Positions 1 through 7,321 of a stretch of 24,200 nt of DNA are shown piece by piece. The notes beneath the pieces are model-generated. The model did not search any database and was not told where the DNA came from. It saw nothing but the letters and a program-made list of their open reading frames with translations. The DNA is from Muribaculaceae bacterium (GTDB lineage Bacteria > Bacteroidota > Bacteroidia > Bacteroidales > Muribaculaceae), in the NCBI GenBank assembly GCA_009775195.1, contig VSPF01000016.1, positions 1 through 24,200 on the forward strand. The letters run 5' to 3'. Within the stretch, counting starts at the first letter, position 1. Every line of letters begins with the position of its first letter. The position numbers and the translations under genes were made by a program.

Positions 1-37
1 AGCTATACGCCTGAAATTTTAACACTTCATCCTCTCG

Positions 38-171
38 GTTTTAACAAATGCACCGTACTTTCGGCTTGACCCGTTTTAACAAATGCACCGTACTTTCGGC
101 TTGACCCTGGTTACGGCAAAGTAATGCTCTTCGAGCATTTTTTCTAATACACCGTGATTTCGGCTTGACCC
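38..171. repeat. 35-bp tandem direct repeat with degenerate third copy; possible IS end
   Basis: Two perfect 35-bp copies abut at 38-72 and 73-107. A third copy at 137-171 matches 28 of 35 positions, including a shared 14-base 3' end TTTCGGCTTGACCC. Multiple short repeats near one end are typical of transposase-binding sites in the IS21 family. Read from the other strand, the block would begin with TG at 186 (TGTCGGG...), which fits IS21-type TG...CA termini. No transposase is visible, because any element body would lie left of base 1. The repeat is certain; its identity as an IS end is an inference. Confidence 0.6.
123..143 (+). terminator. Rho-independent terminator, plus strand
   Basis: A 7-bp stem (AATGCTC, loop TTC, GAGCATT) runs directly into a T-run at 138-143. 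It lies between repeat copies 2 and 3 and would end transcription coming from a plus-strand gene off the left edge. No coding frame is seen in 1-122 that can be tied to it. Confidence 0.5.
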
Positions 172-201
172 CTATTTATTCCCGACATGGAAGAGATAAA
201 T

Positions 202-234
202 AAAAAAGGGGCAAGATATTGAGTATCTTGCCCC
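202..234 (-). terminator. Rho-independent terminator of tRNA-Lys
   Basis: A perfect 11-bp stem (208-218 with 224-234, loop 219-223) is followed on the minus strand by six T residues (the A-run 202-207). It lies 20 nt past the 3' end of the tRNA-Lys gene, so it most likely ends that transcript. Confidence 0.85.
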
Positions 235-254
235 TCGGCGATTTTATTGCTTTG

Positions 255-327
255 TGACCTCGGAGGGGCTCGAACCCTCGACCCACTGATTAAGAGTCAG
301 TTGCTCTACCAACTGAGCTACGAAGTC
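255..327 (-). tRNA. tRNA-Lys (anticodon CTT)
   Basis: The minus strand folds as a 73-nt cloverleaf. The 7-bp acceptor pairs GACTTCG with CGAGGTC (one G-U), the D arm is GCTC...GAGC, the anticodon stem is ACTGA/TCAGT with loop CTCTTAA, and the T arm is GAGGG-TTCGAGC-CCCTC. The discriminator base is A. Loop positions 34-36 read CTT, which decodes the lysine codon AAG. The 3' CCA is not encoded. The gene has its own promoter (359-390) and terminator (202-234). Confidence 0.97.
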
Positions 328-358
328 GATTGCTATGAGTTATCTCTCAATTGCTGTG

Positions 359-390
359 CAAAGTTAGGCACTTTTTGTGAACTGTGCAAA
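359..390 (-). promoter_or_regulatory. Bacteroidota-type promoter of tRNA-Lys
   Basis: On the minus strand, TTTG (387-390), exactly 20 nt, then TAACTTTG (359-366). This is a full match to the Bacteroides sigma-ABfr consensus TTTG-N19-21-TAnnTTTG. Transcription would begin near 355, giving a tRNA 5' leader of about 28 nt for RNase P to remove. Confidence 0.85.
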
Positions 391-422
391 TTTTTTGACA
401 ACTTTTTTAGCAACTTTTTTAG
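387..422. repeat. 12-bp periodic A/T-tract repeat upstream of tRNA-Lys promoter
   Basis: Three 12-bp units occur in a row: CAAATTTTTTGA (387-398), then CAACTTTTTTAG twice (399-410 and 411-422). Each holds a six-base T/A tract, at 391-396, 403-408 and 415-420. Read on the minus strand these are A-tracts placed just upstream of the -33 box, with near-helical spacing. Phased A-tracts bend DNA and resemble an UP-element. The repeat is seen directly; the activating role is inferred. Confidence 0.6.
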
Positions 423-431
423 TTAAAATTT

Positions 432-938
432 TTAATCGTTTCTTTTCCACTCGGTTACGGTGCCGTTGGTTTTGGTGGCGGCTATGTCGACGAGCCTCTG
501 GTTGTCGCTGCCGCGAAAGAGAAGACCCGGTTGCTTGCGGTCGGCAATATAGGGGCCGTCGACGAGTACGTCGATATACTCAAGTAGGAGGCTCATTTCG
601 GGGTGTGCCAGCACCTGGTCGTATGTGAAGCCGGTATAGCACCAGATGTTGCGGCCGTCGGCTTTGAGTCGTTGCGCGAGGGGCAGCAGTGCTGTTGCCT
701 GATAGAGCGGGTCGCCACCCGAGAATGTGACGTCGAAATTGTTGTAGTCGACAATCTCGAGGATTTCGTCGATAGTCATGTCGTGACCGGCATCGACGGG
801 CCATGTGTCGGGGTTGTGACACCCGGGACACTGATGGTGGCATCCGGCAAAATATATCGATGTGCGCAGCCCGGGCCCGTCGACACTCGTACCCTCGATT
901 ATGTCGACTACGCGAAGTGTATTATTTGTGTACGACAC
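432..938 (-). CDS. nrdG: Anaerobic ribonucleoside-triphosphate reductase activating protein
   Basis: This is a radical SAM enzyme that uses a [4Fe-4S] cluster and S-adenosylmethionine to install the glycyl radical on NrdD, in the cytoplasm. With the GTG start at 938 the protein has 168 residues, near the family's usual 155-175. The cluster-binding CxxxCxxC is C33, C37, C40 (GCHHQCPGC). It is preceded by VDGPGLR and followed by a GGDPL SAM-binding element. The GTG start overlaps the last codons of nrdD (17 nt), so the two are translationally coupled. An in-frame ATG at 1028 would add 30 residues unlike any NrdG and overlap nrdD by 107 nt, so it is less likely. No ATG lies at the homologous N-terminus. 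Confidence 0.93.
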   Translation of the reverse strand: MSYTNNTLRVVDIIEGTSVDGPGLRTSIYFAGCHHQCPGCHNPDTWPVDAGHDMTIDEILEIVDYNNFDVTFSGGDPLYQATALLPLAQRLKADGRNIWCYTGFTYDQVLAHPEMSLLLEYIDVLVDGPYIADRKQPGLLFRGSDNQRLVDIAATKTNGTVTEWKRND

Positions 939-3129
939 GGTCGTTGAGTTCGGCGAGTTTTGCGTTATTCCATCGGTCGGTAGTGCCCACGAGGTAGCCT
1001 GTGATACGCTGGAGCTTGTCGATAGCATGGCTGCCGCAGACCGGACATTGGTGGAGGTCGCTGCTTGCGTCTTCGTAGCCGCACTCCATGCAGCGGTTAC
1101 GGTTGTGGTTGACCGAGCAGTAGCCGATGTTGTTCTGGTCCATGAGGTCTACGATGGCCGCTATGGCCTCGGGGTTGTGGGTGGCATCGCCGTCGATTTC
1201 GACATAGAATATGTGTCCGCCGCCGGTCAGTGCATGATACGGGGCCTCGACCTCGGCTTTATGGCGCGGTGAGCAGTGATAGTAGACGGGCACGTGGTTA
1301 GAGTTGGTGTAGTAGATTTTGTCGGTAATGCCGGGTATTATGCCGAATGATTTGCGGTCTTTTGCCGTGAACTTGCCCGAGAGGCCTTCGGCCGGGGTGG
1401 CGAGTACGGAGTAGTTGTGCTGGTAGCGTTCGCAGAAATCATTGACGCGGCTGCGCATGTGGCCGATAATCTTAAGGCCGAGGGCCTGGGCCTCGTCGCT
1501 TTCGCCATGATGTTTGCCGGTGAGTGCGATAAGACATTCGGCCAGGCCGATGAAGCCGATGCCGAGCGTGCCCTGGTTGATGACCGACTCGATGGTGTCG
1601 TCGGGGCGGAGTTTTTCGCCGCCAACCCACAACTTAGACATAAGTAATGGGAATTGCTTGGCGAAGGCTGTTTTTTGGAAGTTGAATCGGTCGTCGAGCT
1701 GGCGTGCGGTGATTTCGAGGAGGTCGTCGAGTTTGTGGAAGAAGGTGTCGATTCGTTCCTGTTTGTCCTGTATGGCCATGCACTCGATGCCGAGTCGGGG
1801 GAGGTTGATAGTGGAGAATGAGAGATTGCCACGGCCAACAGATGTCTTTTCGCCGTAGCGGTTTTCAAACACACGGGTGCGGCAACCCATTGTGGCGACT
1901 TCGTAAAGATAGCGCTTGGGGTCGTCGGCACGCCATTTTTCGTGTTGGTTATATGTGGCGTCGAGGTTTACGAAATTGGGGAAGAAGCGCCGGGCAGTGA
2001 CCTTGCAGGCAAGTTTGTAGAGGTCGTAGTTGCGGTCTTCGGGAAGGTAGCTTACACCACGCTTTTTCTTCCATATCTGTATGGGGAATATGGCCGTGGC
2101 ACCGTTGCCCACGCCTTCGTAGGTAGAGTTGAGGAGCTCGCGGATTATGCAACGACCTTCGGCAGAGGTGTCGGTGCCGTAGTTAATCGAGCTGAATACG
2201 ACCTGGTTGCCACCACGACTATGGATGGTGTTCATGTTGTGGATAAACGCCTCCATGGCCTGGTGCACACGGCTAACGGTATTGTTGACGGCGTGTTGCA
2301 GCAGACGTTCGTCGCCGTCGAGGCCGTCGAGCGGACGAGCTATGTAGTCGTCGAATTGTATGGTCCTGAGGGAGGTGAGTTCGCGCCCTGTCAATTTCTC
2401 GAGATTTTTTATTTCTTCGATATACGACGAGCGCACGAATGGGGCGAGGTAGAAGTCGAATGCCGGGATTGCCTGGCCTCCGTGCATTTCGTTTTGCGCT
2501 GTCTCAAGCGATATACAGGCAATGATACTTGCAGTCTCGATGCGCTTTGCCGGGCGAGATTCGCCATGGCCGGCTACAAAGCCGCGCTCAAGAATATTGT
2601 CGAGCGGATGCTGCACGCATGTGAGGCTCTTGGTGGGGTAGTAGTCTTTGTCGTGTATGTGCAGGTAGTTGTGGCGTACGGCCTCGCGCGCCTCGGGTGT
2701 GAGGAGGTAGTCGTCGACAAACGGTTTCGTAGTCTCGCTGGCAAATTTCATCATCATGCCTGCCGGCGAGTCTGTGTTCATGTTGGCGTTCTCTCGCGTG
2801 ATGTCGTTGCTCTTGGCCTCGATTATTTCATGGAACATATCGCGTGTCTTAGCCTTGCGTGCGATGCTGCGCTGGTCGCGGTAGGCGATATATCGTTTTG
2901 CCACTTCCTTACGAGGGCTGTTCATCAACTCAAGCTCGACCATGTCTTGTATTTCCTCGACGGTCATGCGCTCGGAGCCGTGGGCACCGATGCGGTCGGC
3001 TATTTTCTGTATCAGGGGCTCGTCTTCGCCAAGCTCGGTCGTGAGCATGGCTTTGCGGATGGCCGCCTTGATTTTTTCTTCGTTATAACCGACGATTCTG
3101 CCGTCGCGTTTTACAACTGTCTGTATCAT
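922..3129 (-). CDS. nrdD: Anaerobic (class III) ribonucleoside-triphosphate reductase
   Basis: This glycyl-radical enzyme reduces ribonucleotides to deoxyribonucleotides without oxygen. At 735 residues it has normal length. Residues about 1-90 form an ATP-cone allosteric domain (VVKRDGRIVGYNEEKI). The large NrdD barrel follows, with the conserved HGGQ segment. Near the C-terminus a zinc site uses C680, C683, C695 and C698, and the radical glycine is G711 in RITGYL. The ATG at 3129 is preferred because it sits about 32 nt after the predicted transcription start and begins MIQTVVKRDG, the typical N-terminus; an upstream start at 3195 would lie inside the promoter. It is followed by nrdG in an overlapping operon. 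Upstream is the rnf operon, on the same strand and 228 nt away. Confidence 0.96.
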   Translation of the reverse strand: MIQTVVKRDGRIVGYNEEKIKAAIRKAMLTTELGEDEPLIQKIADRIGAHGSERMTVEEIQDMVELELMNSPRKEVAKRYIAYRDQRSIARKAKTRDMFHEIIEAKSNDITRENANMNTDSPAGMMMKFASETTKPFVDDYLLTPEAREAVRHNYLHIHDKDYYPTKSLTCVQHPLDNILERGFVAGHGESRPAKRIETASIIACISLETAQNEMHGGQAIPAFDFYLAPFVRSSYIEEIKNLEKLTGRELTSLRTIQFDDYIARPLDGLDGDERLLQHAVNNTVSRVHQAMEAFIHNMNTIHSRGGNQVVFSSINYGTDTSAEGRCIIRELLNSTYEGVGNGATAIFPIQIWKKKRGVSYLPEDRNYDLYKLACKVTARRFFPNFVNLDATYNQHEKWRADDPKRYLYEVATMGCRTRVFENRYGEKTSVGRGNLSFSTINLPRLGIECMAIQDKQERIDTFFHKLDDLLEITARQLDDRFNFQKTAFAKQFPLLMSKLWVGGEKLRPDDTIESVINQGTLGIGFIGLAECLIALTGKHHGESDEAQALGLKIIGHMRSRVNDFCERYQHNYSVLATPAEGLSGKFTAKDRKSFGIIPGITDKIYYTNSNHVPVYYHCSPRHKAEVEAPYHALTGGGHIFYVEIDGDATHNPEAIAAIVDLMDQNNIGYCSVNHNRNRCMECGYEDASSDLHQCPVCGSHAIDKLQRITGYLVGTTDRWNNAKLAELNDRVVHK

Positions 3130-3164
3130 TGTTGCTTGAGTGTTTGTGAGTTTTTTTGACTCTG

Positions 3165-3196
3165 CAAAGCTACGACAATTATATCGTTTTGGCAAA
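3165..3196 (-). promoter_or_regulatory. Bacteroidota-type promoter of nrdDG
   Basis: On the minus strand, TTTG (3193-3196), a 20-nt spacer, then TAGCTTTG (3165-3172): a perfect consensus match. The predicted start near 3161 leaves a leader of about 32 nt before the nrdD ATG at 3129. This shows nrdDG can be transcribed separately from the rnf operon upstream. Confidence 0.8.
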
Positions 3197-3213
3197 TTTT
3201 TGTATATAAAAAT

Positions 3214-3250
3214 ATCGACAAAAATTTCAAAATGGAAAACTTTTGTCGAT
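3214..3250. promoter_or_regulatory. 10-bp inverted repeat between rnfA and the nrdD promoter
   Basis: ATCGACAAAA (3214-3223) and TTTTGTCGAT (3241-3250) are perfect inverted repeats with a 17-nt spacer, lying 18 bp upstream of the nrdD -33 box. They may be a paired operator for nrdD, or a weak terminator of the rnf transcript, since on the minus strand the second arm is followed by ATTTTTAT. The arms are not a recognisable NrdR or FNR box. The rest of 3251-3357 shows no other clear signal. Confidence 0.4.
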
Positions 3251-3357
3251 GTTTAAATTTTTAAAATATTAATAATTAATGTGTTGTAAAAATTTTTGGA
3301 AAACTTTGCGGTGTTTGTCGGTGTTTGCTGTTTCTCAAAGTGTGCGCGCCGGGCTGC

Positions 3358-3936
3358 TTATAACTTGATGCCGGCAAAGCCCATGAAGGCCATTGCCAAT
3401 ATGCCGGCGGTGATGAGTGCCACGGGTACTCCGCGCATAGGTCGAGGTACGTCGGCAAGCTCGAGCTGGCTGCGTATGCCGGCCATTATTGTCAGTGCCA
3501 GGGCGAAACCAAGGGCAGTTGCAACGGCATAGACAAGCGAGTAGACGAAGCCGAAGTCTTTTTGCGCGACGATGATGGCTATGCCGAGTACGGCGCAGTT
3601 GGTGGTTATGAGCGGCAGGAATACGCCGAGGGCGGCATAGAGCCCCGGTGATGTCTTTTTCATGACAATCTCGAGCATCTGTACCAGCACCGCTATCACG
3701 AGAATGAAGGCGATGGTCTGGATATAGACGAGGCCCAGCGGCATGAGCACGTAGTGTTGCAGGAGCCATGTAACCGCCGTTGCTACGGCCATGACAAATG
3801 TCACGGCGGCTCCCATACCCAGGGCCGAGGGCAGGTTCTTGGAGACGCCTATGAAAGGGCATATGCCTAAGAATTGGGCAAAGACTATGTTGTTGACAAG
3901 TATTGCCGAGAATATTATGGCGAGGTATTCGAGCAT
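3358..3936 (-). CDS. rnfA: Rnf complex membrane subunit RnfA
   Basis: RnfA is an integral inner-membrane subunit of the ferredoxin:NAD+ oxidoreductase, which couples electron flow to Na+ or H+ pumping. The 192 residues match the family length and are nearly all hydrophobic, with about six membrane spans. The family hallmarks are visible: NNIVFAQFLGICPFIGVSKN near residues 15-34 and PLITTNCAVLGIA near 109-121. These include the half-helix cysteines (C26 and the TNC cysteine) thought to carry a membrane-embedded [2Fe-2S] cluster with RnfE. Its ATG overlaps the rnfE stop by 1 nt (TGATG). It is the last gene of the rseC-rnfBCDGEA operon. Confidence 0.96.
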   Translation of the reverse strand: MLEYLAIIFSAILVNNIVFAQFLGICPFIGVSKNLPSALGMGAAVTFVMAVATAVTWLLQHYVLMPLGLVYIQTIAFILVIAVLVQMLEIVMKKTSPGLYAALGVFLPLITTNCAVLGIAIIVAQKDFGFVYSLVYAVATALGFALALTIMAGIRSQLELADVPRPMRGVPVALITAGILAMAFMGFAGIKL

Positions 3937-4520
3937 CAGTTGTTTGTGATACGGTTAAACAATGCAATCAGCAGTCCGAGCACTATAAACGCCCCCGGGG
4001 CGAGGACGAAGAGCAAGGCACCATAGTCGGCGGCAAAAATCTGAGCGCCGAACACTGCGCCGGTGCCGAGCAACTCGCGCACCGAGCCAATGAGTGTTAG
4101 GGCTATGGTGAACCCTGCACCAGTGCCGAGGCCGTCGCATACCGAGAGCCACACGCTGTTTTTCGAGGCGAACGCCTCGGCGCGGCCTAATAGTATGCAA
4201 TTGACTACGATAAGCGGTATGAAGATGCCGAGGGTGGCATAGAGGGCCGGCGTCCACGCCTGCATGAGCATCTGGAGGATGGTCACAAACGAGGCTATGA
4301 CGACTATAAATGCCGGTATGCGCACCATGGCGGGCACGAAATTCTTGATGGCCGAGATTGCGGCATTCGAACATGTCAGTACCGCCAGCGTCGCCAGTCC
4401 CATCGACATGCCGGTGATGGCTGACGAGGTTGTGCCCAGTGTAGGACACATGCCCAGAACGAGCACGAAGGTCGGGTTGCGCCGGACGATGCCGTCGAGT
4501 AACACTTTACTTGCTTCCAT
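3936..4520 (-). CDS. rnfE: Rnf complex membrane subunit RnfE
   Basis: RnfE is the inverted-topology partner of RnfA in the membrane core of the Rnf pump. The protein has 194 residues with about six spans. Diagnostic segments are NPTFVLVLGMCPTLGTTSSA near residues 15-34 and IPLIVVNCILLGRAEAFAS near 110-128; their cysteines correspond to the RnfA/E iron-sulfur ligands. The ATG at 4520 gives the standard N-terminus MEASKVLLDGIVRRNP and lies 14 nt inside the end of rnfG; the longer frame from 4550 would add ten non-homologous residues. Confidence 0.95.
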   Translation of the reverse strand: MEASKVLLDGIVRRNPTFVLVLGMCPTLGTTSSAITGMSMGLATLAVLTCSNAAISAIKNFVPAMVRIPAFIVVIASFVTILQMLMQAWTPALYATLGIFIPLIVVNCILLGRAEAFASKNSVWLSVCDGLGTGAGFTIALTLIGSVRELLGTGAVFGAQIFAADYGALLFVLAPGAFIVLGLLIALFNRITNN

Positions 4521-5046
4521 GATTATAATCGTTAAAGGCGTGCCGGGCACGGTTTATTGCATCGGTAAAAGCCCGTGAAGTTATGGTCGCGCCTGTGATA
4601 GCGTCGATGTCGCCGCCGTCGGCACGCACGGCTATGTCAGTGTCAGTGCCGATAACTTTGTCGGTCTGGAACCACGTGTCCATCTTGGCCCCCAGTCCCG
4701 GCGTCTCGGCGTGGCTCAGCACGCGGTAGCCCGTGAGGCGTCCGTCGGCGTCAAATCCGGCCATGAGGACGATGCGTCCGCCGAAGCCGGCATCTGAATA
4801 TGTTTCGACGGCGAGGCCGGCCAGGTCTGGGCCGTCGAAGGCAGGATAGACGGTAAGCTCGCCACTCGTTTGTGCCTCGAGATGGTCGAACGGGGGCAGT
4901 ATGGCGGCAATTGCCTCGTGGCGCGCCGCCTCGTTGGCTTTGGCTATAGGTTCGGTCGTGAAATAGTTTACGACGCCGAGTGCCGCGCCGACGAGCAGTG
5001 TGAGCGTGGTGAGCGACAATATCATATTTAGAAGTGTCGACTTCAT
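4507..5046 (-). CDS. rnfG: Rnf complex FMN-binding subunit RnfG
   Basis: RnfG is a periplasm-facing subunit anchored by one N-terminal helix (residues about 5-28) that carries covalently bound FMN. The 179-residue protein contains the flavinylation motif TGATITS at 151-157, with T154 the predicted FMN-linked threonine. An ApbE flavin transferase is needed for attachment and is not in this window. The start ATG at 5046 overlaps the rnfD stop in an ATGA arrangement. It follows an unusually good Shine-Dalgarno sequence, AAAGGAGGTGG (5051-5061), which decides the start over a longer open frame reaching 5370. Confidence 0.95.
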   Translation of the reverse strand: MKSTLLNMILSLTTLTLLVGAALGVVNYFTTEPIAKANEAARHEAIAAILPPFDHLEAQTSGELTVYPAFDGPDLAGLAVETYSDAGFGGRIVLMAGFDADGRLTGYRVLSHAETPGLGAKMDTWFQTDKVIGTDTDIAVRADGGDIDAITGATITSRAFTDAINRARHAFNDYNHGSK

Positions 5047-5993
5047 GCGGCCACCTCCTTTCTGCGCGGCGAGAAGCGCGAGGGGCGCATATAGCGGTTG
5101 ATTAGCGGTGTAAAGCCGTTCATAATCAGTATGGCGAACGACATGCCCTCGGGGTATGCTCCCCAGCGGCGGATTACGGCGGTGATGACGCCGATTGCGA
5201 GTCCGTAGACCATCATGCCCTTTGTGGTCATGGGCGATGTCACGTAGTCGGTGGCCATGAATATTGCCCCGAGCAGCAGGCCGCCGCTGAGTATGTCGAC
5301 CAACACAGGCCAACCTGCGCAAAGGTCGACGAATACGAGGCCGATTACCACGCACACCGGTATGTGCCATTTTATGACTTTCGTCGCAAGCAGATAGATA
5401 AAGCCTATAATCAGTGCTATCGCGCTGACTTCGCCCATCGAGCCGCCTATATCGCCGGTGAGCAAGTGACTGATTTCGACCTGGCCAGGGTCAAGACTGT
5501 CTAATTTTTCAAGGCCGAGGATTGTAGGCCCGGTTATGCCGTCGGGCTGTAGCGGCACGGGCCACGTGGTCATCGCCACCGGAAAAGAAATGAGCAGAAA
5601 TACACGCCCCACCAATGCCGGGTTGAAAATATTGCACCCGAGGCCGCCGAAAGCCATTTTTGCTATACCTATTGCCATTACTGCGCCGGCAGCGACCATC
5701 CACAGCGGCAGGTTGGAGGGCAGATTAAGAGCTAACAGGACGCCGGTCAGTAAAGCCGACCCGTCGAAAACCGTTGTCGGGCGGCGTAGCATGAAGCGTG
5801 TTATCGCCCACTCGGTAGCCACGCATGCCGCAACAGATGTGACGAGTACTCCCAAGGCCGGCAGCCCGAAGAAATATAGGGCGCACGCCACGGCCGGTAG
5901 CAACGCGATTAGCACATGGTACATGGCCATGGGCGTGGTGCGCCCTGTGTGCATGTGCGGTGAAGGGGAGAATATGATGGTAGATTGAGTCAT
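5043..5993 (-). CDS. rnfD: Rnf complex membrane subunit RnfD
   Basis: RnfD is the large membrane subunit of Rnf, homologous to NqrB, and is believed to form the ion channel and carry a covalent FMN. The protein has 316 residues and about nine or ten membrane spans. It starts with SPSPHMHTGRTT, the conserved SPH/H segment, and contains GGLGCNIFNPALVGRVFL near 116-133 and FMATDYVTSP near the C-terminal third. At the usual flavinylation position it reads DGITGPTILG (151-160), so the expected [ST]GAT has a proline in place of alanine and T157 is the candidate FMN site. It begins 2 nt after the rnfC stop and overlaps rnfG by 4 nt. Confidence 0.95.
   Translation of the reverse strand: MTQSTIIFSPSPHMHTGRTTPMAMYHVLIALLPAVACALYFFGLPALGVLVTSVAACVATEWAITRFMLRRPTTVFDGSALLTGVLLALNLPSNLPLWMVAAGAVMAIGIAKMAFGGLGCNIFNPALVGRVFLLISFPVAMTTWPVPLQPDGITGPTILGLEKLDSLDPGQVEISHLLTGDIGGSMGEVSAIALIIGFIYLLATKVIKWHIPVCVVIGLVFVDLCAGWPVLVDILSGGLLLGAIFMATDYVTSPMTTKGMMVYGLAIGVITAVIRRWGAYPEGMSFAILIMNGFTPLINRYMRPSRFSPRRKEVAA
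5051..5061 (-). promoter_or_regulatory. Strong Shine-Dalgarno site for rnfG
   Basis: AAAGGAGGTGG on the minus strand, four bases upstream of the rnfG ATG and encoding the last residues of RnfD (KEVAA). Strong anti-16S complementarity is uncommon at Bacteroidota starts, and most genes here lack it. It may boost reinitiation or de novo initiation at the overlapping rnfD/rnfG junction. Confidence 0.55.
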
Positions 5994-5995
5994 GA

Positions 5996-7321
5996 TTATT
6001 TACGGCTACGTTGTTTGGCAATCTTGATATATTCGAGCAGGGGGCGCGACGAGGGGCAAGACCAACTACAGGAGCCGCATTCCATGCAGTCTGCGACACC
6101 GGCGCTTCGTGCCTCGTCCCACATGTGGAGGCGCCCGTAGGTCGACAGCAGATATGGCTCGAGCCCCATGGGGCAAGCTTCGACACACGCACCGCAACGC
6201 ACACATGCCATTGGCTGACGACGGGGGGCGGCATCTAATATGGTCAGGCCCGAGGTACCCTTTGTTATGGGGGCATCAAGGCATATCGCCGAGTGTCCCA
6301 TCATAGGTCCGCCGACGATTATGTTTGCTCTTTGGGGCGGCGTAAATGGCAAGTTTGACAATGGGGTGCCTATGGCGACCATGTAGTTGCGTCGCTCGGA
6401 CTCGGGGATGTCGCCTGTGACTGTGACCACACGCTCGATTAGTGGCTGGCCGGAGGCAATGCATTGCCAGATGGCAAAGGCCGTCGCCACGTTGTTGACT
6501 ATGGCACCGACCGAGAGTGGCAATTTGCCTGATGGGATGCGTCGCCCGGTTATAGCTTCTACGAGTTGCTTTTCACCTCCTTGCGGATATTTCGTCTTTA
6601 CAACCTGTATGCTTATGTCGTGAGCCGGGTCAATATGCGATTTCAGTGCGGCGATAGCTCCTGGTTTATTGTCTTCAACAGCTATAACGGCCCTGCCGAC
6701 GCCTGCGGCCTTCATCATCAACTCTACGCCCTCGACTATACGAGCAGGGTAGTGCGACATCAGTGCGTCGTCGCACATCAGGTAGGGCTCACATTCGCAG
6801 CCGTTTATAATCAGCAGTTCGGGCTTGTCGCTTTCCTTGGTCGACAATTTTACGTGAGCCGGGAATGTGGCACCGCCAAGGCCGACTATACCGGCGTCGA
6901 GTATCGCTTTGCGAATAACATCGGCAGATAGGCTCTCGCTGAGTTGTCGGTCAGTATGCCCGGGTTCGATAGCTCGCCAATATGCCTCGCGTGCAGCGGT
7001 ATCTGCTCTGTGTTCTTCATCGGTAGCAGAGATTATTATAGCCATGCCAGGCTTTCCGTTGGCGAGGGCGACGGGCTCGATGCCCTTTACCGTGCCGCTG
7101 ATTGGAGCGTGGAGCCCGGCGGATATATATGTGGTGTTGACGGCAATCAGTTGGCCGCGCCCTACATGCTCGCCACGCTCTACGACGGGTTCTGCCGGGG
7201 CGCCGATATGCTGCGACAGCGGCAGATATGCTGTCGTTGGCAGCGGCAGTAGCTTGATTTTGCGGTCGGCATACTTGTTTGGGGCAGGATGTATTCCACC
7301 CTTACTGAAGGTCTTTATCAT
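5996..7321 (-). CDS. rnfC: Rnf complex NADH-binding subunit RnfC
   Basis: RnfC is the peripheral cytoplasmic subunit that binds NAD(H) and FMN. The 441-residue protein begins MIKTFSKGGIHP, the standard start, and ends in two [4Fe-4S] motifs: C373, C376, C379, C383 and C412, C415, C418, C422. The Nqo1-like nucleotide-binding segment GIVGLGGATFPAHVK lies in the first third, and an early lipoyl-like stretch contains HAPISGTVKGI. At 441 residues it lacks the long alanine-rich tail found in gammaproteobacterial RnfC. Its ATG at 7321 overlaps the rnfB stop by 4 nt (ATGA); an open frame extending to 7405 is rejected. Confidence 0.96.
   Translation of the reverse strand: MIKTFSKGGIHPAPNKYADRKIKLLPLPTTAYLPLSQHIGAPAEPVVERGEHVGRGQLIAVNTTYISAGLHAPISGTVKGIEPVALANGKPGMAIIISATDEEHRADTAAREAYWRAIEPGHTDRQLSESLSADVIRKAILDAGIVGLGGATFPAHVKLSTKESDKPELLIINGCECEPYLMCDDALMSHYPARIVEGVELMMKAAGVGRAVIAVEDNKPGAIAALKSHIDPAHDISIQVVKTKYPQGGEKQLVEAITGRRIPSGKLPLSVGAIVNNVATAFAIWQCIASGQPLIERVVTVTGDIPESERRNYMVAIGTPLSNLPFTPPQRANIIVGGPMMGHSAICLDAPITKGTSGLTILDAAPRRQPMACVRCGACVEACPMGLEPYLLSTYGRLHMWDEARSAGVADCMECGSCSWSCPSSRPLLEYIKIAKQRSRK

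Noticed and set aside
939..1028. Upstream ATG start for nrdG at 1028
   Set aside because: It would overlap nrdD by 107 nt and add 30 low-complexity residues (Ser/Thr-rich) not seen in NrdG; the GTG at 938 fits the family N-terminus.
1942..3159. Long plus-strand open frame (405 codons) opposite nrdD
   Set aside because: It is the antisense shadow of nrdD, whose motifs and promoter are clear; the translated antisense frame has no recognisable domain.
5047..5370. Extended N-terminus for rnfG to 5370
   Set aside because: The extension is the shifted frame of rnfD and is rich in Arg and His; the strong Shine-Dalgarno and membrane anchor mark the ATG at 5046.
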